A DNA stretch of 64,000 bases from Novipirellula caenicola (GTDB taxonomy: Bacteria > Planctomycetota > Planctomycetia > Pirellulales > Pirellulaceae). The DNA lies in the NCBI RefSeq assembly GCF_039545035.1, contig NZ_BAABRO010000002.1, positions 248,001-312,000 on the forward strand, written 5' to 3'. Below, one piece after another: positions 9,061 to 16,714 of the stretch. The notes beneath the pieces were generated by a model. That model was given only the letters and a program-made list of their open reading frames with translations, had not been told where the DNA came from and did no database searches. Within the stretch, counting starts at the first letter, position 1, and the number at the start of each line of letters is the position of its first letter. The position numbers and the translations under genes were made by a program.

Positions 9061-10563
9061 ATGGTTGCTCTTGTTCGTGTGTGTCTGCTTGCCGTCTCGA
9101 CATGGCTCGTGACGGTCCCGTGGGTTGCGGCAGCGGATCCTGCGCGACCAAACATATTGATCGTGACGGTTGATGACATGAGCGCCGATTCACTCGGTGT
9201 GTACGGCTGCGAACTATCGGAAACGTCGCCCAGCATCGATGCGTTTGCAAAAACCGCGTTGCGGTTCGAGCATGCTCATGTGTTGGTCGGCAATTGCATG
9301 CCAGGCCGCAACATCATGTGGTCGGGACTATATTCTCACGTCAACGGTGTCGAAGGATTTCGGCAAAACAAGTCGCCCGACTATCCGGTGTTGTGCGATT
9401 TGGCAAAGCAGGCTGGTTACTTTGCCGGCATCCGTGGCAAAGTCCCCCACTCGACTCCGTACACCCCATACGCCTGGGACGCGGTTCTTGACACCGACGC
9501 CAACGGCAAGAAGCACCATAACAAAGATGCCGCAAGCTATGGTAAATCGACCGCCGATGGAATTCGGATGGCAGAGCAAGCGAACAAACCGTTTTGCTTG
9601 ATGGTCAACATTTCGGATCCCCACAAACCGTTTTACTCGGGACCACGCGATGCGAACCAACCCTCGCACACATTCGCCGCCGAAGAGGTTCCCGTTCCTG
9701 GGTTTCTGTTTGATGACCCGTTGGTGCGAGAGGAACTCGCCCTCTATTACTCGTCGGTTCGTCGAGCGGACGATTGTTTTCGCGAGATCATGTCAGCGCT
9801 CGACGAATCGGGGAAAGCGGACACAACCTTGGTCATGTTTTTGTCGGACCACGGCATGCCGCTGCCCTTTGCCAAGACACAGCTCTATTATCACAGCACG
9901 CACACGCCGCTGATGGTCCGATGGCCCGGTGTCACGCGCCCCAATTCGAAAGACTCCACTCACATGGTTTCGGCTATCGATTTCTTGCCGACGCTGCTTG
10001 AAGTGATGCAGCAGGATCATCCTACGCCAGAGATCCTGCACGGACGCTCCTTTGCTCCGCTGCTGCGTGGCGAAACGCAATCCGATCGCGACTTCGTCAT
10101 TTTGCAATACAACGAGAACGCTGGCCGGAACCGACATCCAATGCGAGGCATCCAGACTCGCGAGCATTTGTACCTGTTCAATCCATGGAGCAATGGCAAG
10201 CGAAAATTTGCCACCGCAACCACCGGTACTGTGACGTATCGCCAAATGATCAAACGTGCCAAGCAGGAATCTGACATCGCGGCAAGATTACATATGTTTG
10301 ACCATCGAGTCCTCGAAGAACTGTACGACTTGAAAAATGATCCCGATTGTTTGGTCAATTTGATCGACAGCCCTGCAGCACAACAAACCGTGCAATCATT
10401 GCGAAACCGATTGACGTCGTCTCTGAAACAGATGAACGATCCGGTTGCCATGGTGTTGCAGTCGCACGACGATGTCTCGATTCGCGAAGCTTTCATGGCA
10501 AAGGAAGACCAGCTAACCAATGCATCGAAAGGCAAGCGAAAATCGCAATCACCGCGTCAATGA
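9061..10563 (+). CDS. type I sulfatase family protein, secreted
   Basis: 500 residues with a signal peptide (about 1-25, ending AAA-DP). The core begins RPNILIVTVDDMSADSLGVY, giving the metal-binding Asp38-Asp39. The modified-residue motif is C79-M-P-G-R83, within NCMPGRNIMWSG: Cys, Pro and Arg are kept but the usual Ser/Ala before Arg is Gly. The metal-binding C-terminal half shows MFLSDHGMPLPFAKTQLY. Family members hydrolyse sulfate esters of polysaccharides after formylglycine maturation by an external enzyme. Planctomycetes carry many for marine sulfated polysaccharides. The Gly variant should still permit maturation of Cys but is less common. Confidence 0.9.
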   Translation: MVALVRVCLLAVSTWLVTVPWVAAADPARPNILIVTVDDMSADSLGVYGCELSETSPSIDAFAKTALRFEHAHVLVGNCMPGRNIMWSGLYSHVNGVEGFRQNKSPDYPVLCDLAKQAGYFAGIRGKVPHSTPYTPYAWDAVLDTDANGKKHHNKDAASYGKSTADGIRMAEQANKPFCLMVNISDPHKPFYSGPRDANQPSHTFAAEEVPVPGFLFDDPLVREELALYYSSVRRADDCFREIMSALDESGKADTTLVMFLSDHGMPLPFAKTQLYYHSTHTPLMVRWPGVTRPNSKDSTHMVSAIDFLPTLLEVMQQDHPTPEILHGRSFAPLLRGETQSDRDFVILQYNENAGRNRHPMRGIQTREHLYLFNPWSNGKRKFATATTGTVTYRQMIKRAKQESDIAARLHMFDHRVLEELYDLKNDPDCLVNLIDSPAAQQTVQSLRNRLTSSLKQMNDPVAMVLQSHDDVSIREAFMAKEDQLTNASKGKRKSQSPRQ

Positions 10564-10661
10564 CGGCAGTTGCGTTTCGTACGTTGGGTTCGTTCGAGTG
10601 TGGATTCTTGCGTCCTGTGTAAATCACACGTTCTGGCGAAAGTTGCATGCGATAACAACGC

Positions 10662-10907
10662 TCAGCGATCGTCTGTCGATGTCAGTGCCGCGCCGCAATG
10701 AGGACAAAACGCACTTGCATGTGGGATGGCAACATGACAGCTCGGACAATCCAGCGACAGTGGCTCGTGCGTTGGTTGCGACGTTGCATTCGTCCTGCGG
10801 ACGAAAATCACCATGGCAATCACAAGCACGAGCGGCAACACCAGCACGCCCAAGATCAACATGATAATGACGATTTCAGCGGCGCCCGGCATTCCAAATG
10901 AAGTCAC
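10662..10907 (-). CDS. small membrane protein with C-terminal zinc ribbon
   Basis: 81 residues starting at a GTG (10905-10907) preceded by AAGGATCC about 9 bp upstream; an ATG five codons in is an alternative. A long hydrophobic segment (about residues 10-36, VIIMLILGVLVLPLVLVIAM) is followed by a zinc ribbon with two CxxC knuckles, CPSC and CPHCG. The layout is that of a tail-facing zinc-ribbon membrane protein. The function is unknown. It is convergent with the sulfatase gene and lies downstream of the ATP-grasp gene on the same strand, with 134 bp between. Confidence 0.75.
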   Translation of the reverse strand: MTSFGMPGAAEIVIIMLILGVLVLPLVLVIAMVIFVRRTNATSQPTHEPLSLDCPSCHVAIPHASAFCPHCGAALTSTDDR

Positions 10908-11041
10908 GAAGAGGATCCTTATTTTAGTCGAGTGTGAACCGCGGTCCGCCGTGGGTTATCGGACCCGATGAAGCCGGCTTGGTTTATCCGCGTGCTCGTC
11001 GTGGCAATGCATCCGCGATGCGTGTATTACGCAATCGTTTC

Positions 11042-12409
11042 CTAACGCACGGACGCTTGTGCGATGCGAATGCTTTCCCGCCATCGCATTTCCCGCGATG
11101 CGGGACATGCCGCTTTGCCTTGCGACGGAGCGGCTGCAATCAGACTACACAGCGGATGCCCCTTGGAAATGAACGCGGCATGCTGGGGAACATCATAACA
11201 CTGGATGCCGTCCATTTCTGCTCGCGCAAGTTCTTGGCGATCCAAGTTTCCTGATTTGCGTGCGAACACAACTTTTTTCAGAAACCGCGGTGTCACTTCG
11301 ACGTTTTGCAATAGCCGCGTTCTTACCTCGGCAAGCGATGGCGAATCGATTTCGTTTTCAAGATGAGGAAACTGGATTCTGCATGTCGATCCGATCAACG
11401 ATTGGCATGGCCCAATCACATTTCGGCGAATTAGACTTCGCTCGATCAATTCGCTTGACGCGGTCCAACGCGGATTGATTTCCAGCAACCACAGCCGCTG
11501 CCATGCATCAACGATCACATCGATACCGAACAATCCCTTCAGCCCTGTGTTAGTGACCAGGGTGTCGCCCAGCTTGCACAGCGTTTCGGTTTGCTGGGCG
11601 GTGAGCGAAACGGGACCATACGAGCCACCGTAAACAAACGGGAACGGCGGCTTTCGCGTGTGTAGTGAACGACACACGCCGAGCATGATCGTTTCGTTAC
11701 CGTCACTCAGGTAGGATGCACCGAACCGCTTGCCGGCAATCCACCGCTGATAAATATGCGAGTCAGCGTCGGACGCTTGATCGGCGTCGACGATCCCCGA
11801 AGGCGGGCAATCTGAACCTGGGCAATCTGAGCCAGGGCAATCTGGCGATGCACAATTTGGGTCGGGGCGATCCGAGACCCAGCGGACGTGGATGCCGCCG
11901 CTGCCCGAAGCATCTTTCCAGAGCCATCGCTCTCCCGTCGACGTAATCCGCTGGCGAACAAACCGCGTGGACGCTTTACCGGCTCGCAGCGTTAGGGGGA
12001 ATTTTATTCCTGCCGCAGCGACCAAATCAGCCAAGAAGTCGGGATCCCGTAGCCGCATGTCGGCGGTCGAGCGAGCGATTAGGGAATCGACAGCCGGATC
12101 GGAACAAACCTCGCTCGACAAACCGCCGACCTGAAGCACCGACGAAGCCGCCCCGCTTGGCACATCATGAAGACGTAACGCGGCATGAAGACGCAACGCG
12201 GTGGCACCGGCAGCGGTGGTGGCACCCGCGGCTGCCGTCTCGATCGGAGGCGAAATCAACTCAAATTGATCGCACACGGATCGACAATCGCTATCTCCGA
12301 ACAAATCGAACCCGACGACACTCAATCCGGCTCGGGCGGCCGATTGTGCGGCCGCTCGCACACTAGCCCCGACAAGCGTTAGATTCGGCCGCGAGCTGTG
12401 ATTTTTCAA
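11042..12409 (-). CDS. ATP-grasp protein, probably linked to tetrahydromethanopterin C1 metabolism
   Basis: 455 residues from a TTG at 12407-12409; no ATG lies near the conserved N-terminus LTLVGASVRAAAQSAARAG. That N-terminus is a Rossmann-like pre-ATP-grasp domain. The central part shows the grasp fold, and the C-terminal metal/nucleotide motif is GLFGIDVIVDAWQRLWLLEI followed by NPRW. ATP-grasp enzymes join a carboxylate to an amine or thiol using ATP. A related ATP-grasp gene commonly lies in archaeal-type C1 clusters of methylotrophs and planctomycetes, and here it is divergent from fae, so a role in making tetrahydromethanopterin or methanofuran is likely but inferred. An odd Cys/Pro/Ser-rich insertion sits at about residues 190-212. 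Confidence 0.8.
   Translation of the reverse strand: MKNHSSRPNLTLVGASVRAAAQSAARAGLSVVGFDLFGDSDCRSVCDQFELISPPIETAAAGATTAAGATALRLHAALRLHDVPSGAASSVLQVGGLSSEVCSDPAVDSLIARSTADMRLRDPDFLADLVAAAGIKFPLTLRAGKASTRFVRQRITSTGERWLWKDASGSGGIHVRWVSDRPDPNCASPDCPGSDCPGSDCPPSGIVDADQASDADSHIYQRWIAGKRFGASYLSDGNETIMLGVCRSLHTRKPPFPFVYGGSYGPVSLTAQQTETLCKLGDTLVTNTGLKGLFGIDVIVDAWQRLWLLEINPRWTASSELIERSLIRRNVIGPCQSLIGSTCRIQFPHLENEIDSPSLAEVRTRLLQNVEVTPRFLKKVVFARKSGNLDRQELARAEMDGIQCYDVPQHAAFISKGHPLCSLIAAAPSQGKAACPASREMRWRESIRIAQASVR
11806..11850 (+). repeat. short tandem repeat inside the ATP-grasp gene
   Basis: Three to four imperfect 15 bp units of the type GGGCAATCTGAACCT sit in frame, encoding repeated Cys-Pro-Gly-Ser-Asp pentapeptides on the minus strand. 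Because the unit is a multiple of three, copy number can vary without breaking the frame. Confidence 0.7.
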
Positions 12410-12580
12410 GGGTGTCGTTCCAGGCGAGCGAATGGGGGGAGTGGTCCTAAATCAGTGGATCTGGTACCGTTCCCGTTGCTTTGGATTGCCGTTGCGAATT
12501 GACTTCGGCGTCCCAAAACATCAAATACATCACATGGTGTCCTTCCTCAACCCTACAACTTCCCAACGGAGTCCCCTTCC
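12410..12580. promoter_or_regulatory. divergent promoter region between the ATP-grasp gene and fae
   Basis: 171 bp separate the two divergent start codons, so both promoters must lie here. I cannot name convincing -35/-10 boxes. CATCACATGGTGTCC near fae contains a short CACATGGTG partial palindrome. A GGAG lies upstream of the fae ATG. Confidence 0.45.
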
Positions 12581-13078
12581 ATGCAGTTTAACATTGGAGA
12601 AGCTTTAGTCGGCGATGGTAACGAAATCGCACACATCGACTTGATGATCGGCAGCAAAAACGGACCGGTTGGAGCTGCGTTTGCCAACGCATTGTCGAAC
12701 CAGAGCGAAGGGCACACGAACCTGCTAGCCGTTCTCGAGCCCAACGTTGCCGTCAAACCGTCGACCGTCATGATCACCAAAGTGACGATCAAAGGGATGA
12801 AACAAGCAGTCCAAATGTTTGGCCCGGCTCAAGCCGCCGTCGCCAAAGCCGTTGCCGATTCGGTCAGCGATGGCGTGATTCCGAAGGACCAAGCCGAGGA
12901 CCTCGTTTGCGTTTGTGGCGTGTTCATTCACCCCCACGCCGAAGACGACGAAAAGATTTACAACTACAACTACGAAGCAACCAAGCAAGCACTCGTCGCT
13001 GCAATGAACGGAAAACCGACGGTTGACGAAATGCTTGCGAAAAAGGACTCCGCTGCTCACCCTTTCAAAGGCTTCTAG
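12581..13078 (+). CDS. fae: formaldehyde-activating enzyme (5,6,7,8-tetrahydromethanopterin hydro-lyase)
   Basis: 165 residues, close to the usual 165-170. It condenses formaldehyde with tetrahydromethanopterin to methylene-H4MPT in the cytoplasm, the entry step of the archaeal-type C1 pathway found in methylotrophs and planctomycetes. The family N-terminus IGEALVGDGNEIAHIDLMIG is intact, including the catalytic His (H18 here, H17 in the Methylobacterium enzyme), followed by GPVGAAFANAL and the conserved KPSTVMITKVTIKGMKQAVQ block. It is divergent from an ATP-grasp gene and followed by a strong terminator, so it is probably a single-gene transcript. Confidence 0.96.
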   Translation: MQFNIGEALVGDGNEIAHIDLMIGSKNGPVGAAFANALSNQSEGHTNLLAVLEPNVAVKPSTVMITKVTIKGMKQAVQMFGPAQAAVAKAVADSVSDGVIPKDQAEDLVCVCGVFIHPHAEDDEKIYNYNYEATKQALVAAMNGKPTVDEMLAKKDSAAHPFKGF

Positions 13079-13107
13079 TCACTCGATCTAGGACAGCGTT
13101 TCCCATA

Positions 13108-13130
13108 GCGAATTCGGTCACGGAATTCGC
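13108..13130 (+). repeat. inverted repeat after fae
   Basis: A perfect 8 bp arm pair, GCGAATTC and GAATTCGC, separated by 7 nt, lies 30 bp after the fae stop and just before the terminator. It could be part of the 3' end structure. Confidence 0.6.
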
Positions 13131-13145
13131 ATTTTCGCACACCAA

Positions 13146-13180
13146 AACTCCTCGATTCCCCATGAATCGAGGAGTTTTTT
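13146..13180 (+). terminator. intrinsic terminator of fae
   Basis: A perfect 13 bp stem, AACTCCTCGATTC / GAATCGAGGAGTT, with a 5 nt loop (CCCAT), runs straight into a T tract. This is a textbook intrinsic terminator separating fae from map. Confidence 0.92.
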
Positions 13181-13341
13181 GGTTCTCCTCTGTTTTGTCC
13201 CAAACGCTATTTGACGCTTGGGAACGCCATTGCAGTCTGGTATGATCGTTTAAGGGCGTCATCGCCGAAGGCAGGATCGTGCATCCTCACCCCACTTTTT
13301 TAACTTGTGCAGCGACAAGTCTAATTTTCGAGAATGATCTA

Positions 13342-14139
13342 ATGCTTAAACAGCAAAAAAAATTGATCCTGGACGAGGCCCAGCGAGATTCAATGCGACG
13401 CGCCGGTCGAGTCAACGCCCGCCTGATGGACTTTATCCGTCCCCACGTCGTTGCTGGAGTGACTACGCAAAGCATCGATGACCTTGTCGCTCAATGGACG
13501 CGAGATCATGGCCATGTTCCTGCCACGCTCGGCTATCAAAACTATCCCAAGAGCTGCTGTATCAGTGTCAATGAAGTGATCTGTCACGGCATCCCGGGCC
13601 CCTACGAATTGCAACCAGGCGACATTGTCAACGTCGACATCACCACAATCGTTGACGGATGGCATGGCGACCAAAGCGAAACCTTTTTGATCGAAGAAGT
13701 CAGTGAAGAACGCCGAGCGGTCACCCAATGCGCATTTGATTGCCTGTACCTGGCCATCGACGCACTCACCCCGGGTTGCCGCGTCAGCGAGATTGGTGAA
13801 ACCATCGTGCCCGAGGCGCATCGACGAGGATTCACCGTCGTGCGGGAATACGTCGGACACGGCCTTGGTCGCCAATTCCACCTCGATCCCTCGATCCCTC
13901 ACTACCCCAACCGCGAAAGCCGCAGCGACCGTCTGTTTCCCGGAATGTGCTTCACCGTCGAACCGATGATCAACGCCGGAACTCGCTACACCCGCTGTGA
14001 CAAGCAAGACGGCTGGACCGTGCGAACCAAGGACGGCTTGCCGTCGGCACAGTTCGAGCACACGCTGCTGATGACCGAAGAAGGTCCCGAGATTTTGACG
14101 TTGACCGAAAACGGCCCCCGCCGCGGACACCAGTTCTAG
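13342..14139 (+). CDS. map: methionine aminopeptidase type I
   Basis: 265 residues from the ATG at 13342; an upstream in-frame GTG (13279) would add 21 residues unlike the family. The enzyme removes initiator Met from nascent proteins using two metal ions. Visible metal ligands and motifs: VICHGIP (substrate His), the first Asp in VNVDITTIVDGWHGDQSETF, the second Asp in the same stretch, GHGLGRQFH, FTVEPM and the final Glu in EHTLL. The N-terminal extension before the catalytic core is short, and there is no zinc finger. It follows the fae terminator, so it has its own promoter. Confidence 0.95.
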   Translation: MLKQQKKLILDEAQRDSMRRAGRVNARLMDFIRPHVVAGVTTQSIDDLVAQWTRDHGHVPATLGYQNYPKSCCISVNEVICHGIPGPYELQPGDIVNVDITTIVDGWHGDQSETFLIEEVSEERRAVTQCAFDCLYLAIDALTPGCRVSEIGETIVPEAHRRGFTVVREYVGHGLGRQFHLDPSIPHYPNRESRSDRLFPGMCFTVEPMINAGTRYTRCDKQDGWTVRTKDGLPSAQFEHTLLMTEEGPEILTLTENGPRRGHQF

Positions 14140-14175
14140 CGGACTGCCTGAAAACCGTAGCGGAAGTCGCGGGCT

Positions 14176-15132
14176 GCTTGTTGTTTTAGTCGTACGACGG
14201 ACTTCCTAGTCCGTCGAATCCATCATTGACGGACGAGGACGTCCATCATACATCCCATGCCGCAGGAAACTTCACTAAATCAACAGCCCGTCAAGGCTTT
14301 CGGTAGCATGCCATAACCCACTGCGAAATCGAAATTCTTCACGGCTTGTTGTTTTAGTCGTACGATGGACTTCCTAGTCCGTCGAATCCATCATTGACGG
14401 ACGAGGACGTCCATCATACATCCCATGCCGCAGCAAACTTCACTAAATCAACAGCCCGTCAAGGCTTTCGGCAGCATGGCATAACCCACTGGGAAATCGA
14501 AATTCTTCACGGCTTGTTGTTTTAGTCGTACGAGGGACTTCCTAGTCCGTCGGATACATCATTGACGGACGAGGACGTCCATCATACACCCCATGCCGCA
14601 GGAAACTTCACTAAATCAACAGCCCGTCAAGGCTTTCGGCAGCATGGCATAACCCACTGGGAAATCGAAATTCTTCACGGCTTGTTGATTTAGTTGTACG
14701 ACGGACTTCCTAGTCGGTCGGATACATCATTGACGGACGAGGACGTCCATCATACATCCCATGCCGCAGGAAACTTCGCTAAATCAACAAGCCGTCAAGG
14801 CTTTCGGTAGCATGGCATAACCCACTGGGAAATCGAAATTCTTCACGGCTTGTTGTTTTAGTCGTACGATGGACTTCCTAGTCCGTCGGATACATCATTG
14901 ACGGACGAGGACGTCCATCATACACCTCATGCCCCAGGAAACTTCACTGAATCAACAAGCCGTCAAGGCTTTCGGCAGCATGGCATAACCCACTGGGAAA
15001 TCGAAATTCTTCACGGCTTGTTGTTTTAGTCGTACGACGGACTTCCTAGTCCGTCGAATCCATCATTGACGGACGAGGACGTCCATCATACACCCCTTGC
15101 CGCAGGAACCTTCACTAAATCAACAAGCCGTT
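14176..15132 (+). repeat. six-copy tandem array, 168 bp period (family 1 element)
   Basis: Copies begin with GGCTTGTTG-type ends, with the CTTG of each copy at 14177, 14345, 14513, 14681, 14849 and 15017: exactly 168 bp each time. Each unit is a roughly 119 bp element plus a roughly 49 bp spacer (CAAGGCTTTCGGTAGCATGC...) that is itself conserved. The element has terminal inverted repeats (ACGGCTTGTTGNTTTAGT / ACTAAATCAACAAGCCGT) and a central near-perfect hairpin with arms of about 27 bp (GTACGATGGACTTCCTAGTC... against GACGAGGACGTCCATCATAC). No long open frame crosses it. Single copies occur at 37400-37520 and from 63931. Confidence 0.95.
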
Positions 15133-16005
15133 CACGAATTCCGCTACCAAGTTTCCGCCTCGGATGCGTTCTCAGACAGTGCCCAGCGGCCAGAGACTGC
15201 GGAACGGCACCGCGGTGAACGGTGCCGAAATGAATGCCACCGAAGCGGCGGTGGCACTAAATGGGCCTGATGACATGTGGGGCCATCCGCACAACCTTTC
15301 TTGACTCCCACATGCCTCTGGATCTGGAGGCAATCTGTAGTGGGGCGACCACTCGGGTCGGGACCATCGTTTCTGTACCCACCTCTTCTGGGCTACAGGC
15401 AACGCAACCTTGCCCCCCCTGTAAACGTCCATCCGTAAACGCAAACAACCTGCGGTAGCCCCTCTCTATTTTCTGGACTGTCAACTTAGTAGCAACCGAA
15501 TAGGCCGGAGTCCGACACACCGGCCGATAGTGTGTCGCCCGCTGGGATTTGTCTTCCCAACTCCGCTGCATTCTAGCGTTGCCTTCCAGTCATCGGCACA
15601 AGACCACCACCCTATACGGGGGGCGCTAAGCAATGCCAAAGCACTGCACCGGCTGGTGCTTCGCTGCCAATTTTGCCCCCCGGTGCTGCATAAAACGCCA
15701 GCGGTGCTGCCGTTTTTGTCAGCAACCATGAGGTCTCTTTTCGAGCGTTTTGGACGCGTGCAACCTTAACTTGCAGCGAAGGCGGCTTCTGACACCCAAA
15801 CAAAAACAACATCCAGGTTGGTGTATCAGTTGCTACGAGTCTTGCACCGTCGCCCGAGTGTTATCCGTCTTCGTATTCGATAACCACACTCGATTGGCGA
15901 CATCATCATCGACACCTGCAACGCAATCCGTCGACGCCAACGACCTCGAACGAGTGTCGATGCACCTCGACAATTGATAAACGAATCAAGACAAGGAAGA
16001 CCAAC
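15133..16005. other. gene-free, structured region of unknown nature
   Basis: About 870 bp without a frame I can assign. It contains overlapping hairpins that cannot form together: GGCCGG (15503-15508) with CCGGCC (15520-15525), and CGACACAC (15513-15520) with GTGTGTCG (15530-15537). Short frames on the minus strand (15257-15571, 15481-15729) have no family resemblance. It might be a decayed mobile element or an RNA. A possible Shine-Dalgarno, AAGGAAGA, lies at its right end before 16006. Confidence 0.4.
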
Positions 16006-16302
16006 ATGGTCATGAATGCAACCCCAGGGAATCAATCTTCGTTTCAGATGGACGACGTCGAAGAACTCAGCTGGAAGATGCTCGACAACAACATCTCCGA
16101 GGCCGATCTTCGCCGACTCGAGCTGCTACTGCAAAACGATGCCGAATGTCGACAACGGTATCTTGATTGCGCGAAGCTGCATTGCGAACTTAACGCTTTC
16201 TTCAACCCCGCTTCACAAGAGCGAGAAACAGGATTGCGCACGCCAATGGGAATGCTATCCCAAGGCTTGACGGCGTCGAACCCAAGCAGTCTCCAGCGAT
16301 AA
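16006..16302 (+). CDS. N-terminal fragment of an anti-sigma/FecR-type protein
   Basis: 98 residues. Residues 14-65 resemble the start of planctomycete anti-sigma/FecR-type regulators: a short acidic helix, WKMLDNNISEADLRRLELLL, then QNDAECRQRYLDCAKLHCEL. In full-length relatives this helical domain is followed by a membrane segment, a FecR domain and often a LamG domain, several hundred residues in all. Here the frame stops 35 residues later, and no continuation is visible in the next 400 bp, so the gene is probably truncated. The usual ECF sigma factor gene is not found upstream. AAGGAAGA 7 bp before the ATG suggests it could still be translated. Confidence 0.55.
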   Translation: MVMNATPGNQSSFQMDDVEELSWKMLDNNISEADLRRLELLLQNDAECRQRYLDCAKLHCELNAFFNPASQERETGLRTPMGMLSQGLTASNPSSLQR

Positions 16303-16714
16303 CCATGGCTTGCGGCAGCATGGTCTTTTCATCGCTCCCGGCATCACTGGGAATTCCATCAATGCAGATTCGATCGCGTTGATGGGGGCATACCGACATT
16401 GCGGATCAACTTCGCCCACGATTCGGGCTCGCCCAGCATTCGAGCTAGGCACACGATTCGGAACTGGCGTCTGCTCAGGAGCTAGCCGGGACGGATGACA
16501 AAACGATCCTTGTCCTCCTGCTGGGTCAACCCGCTCAACACCAGATGCGGCCCCCCAATTAATCGAGTCTCGATCAACAAAAAATTGCCACGACTTTTCG
16601 GTTCATCAGCGATGCATTGCGCATCGAGCGAGTTCGTTACTTATACTGCGATTGCTATAAAAATTTCTCGCCGGCCTCGTTGCCATTGCGTCCACGCCAT
16701 CGCAAAAAAACCTT
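16303..16714. other. intergenic region, no gene recognised
   Basis: About 410 bp between the truncated FecR-type fragment and the second sulfatase gene. It may contain decayed remains of the fragment's missing part, but no frame shows this. It must hold the sulfatase promoter. Confidence 0.4.

Noticed and set aside
14176-15132. CRISPR array
   Set aside because: The repeating unit is 168 bp, the spacer between elements is conserved rather than unique, and no cas genes are nearby.
15257-15729. Minus-strand genes in the region before the FecR fragment
   Set aside because: Two short overlapping frames without family resemblance or ribosome binding site; kept only as part of an unexplained region.
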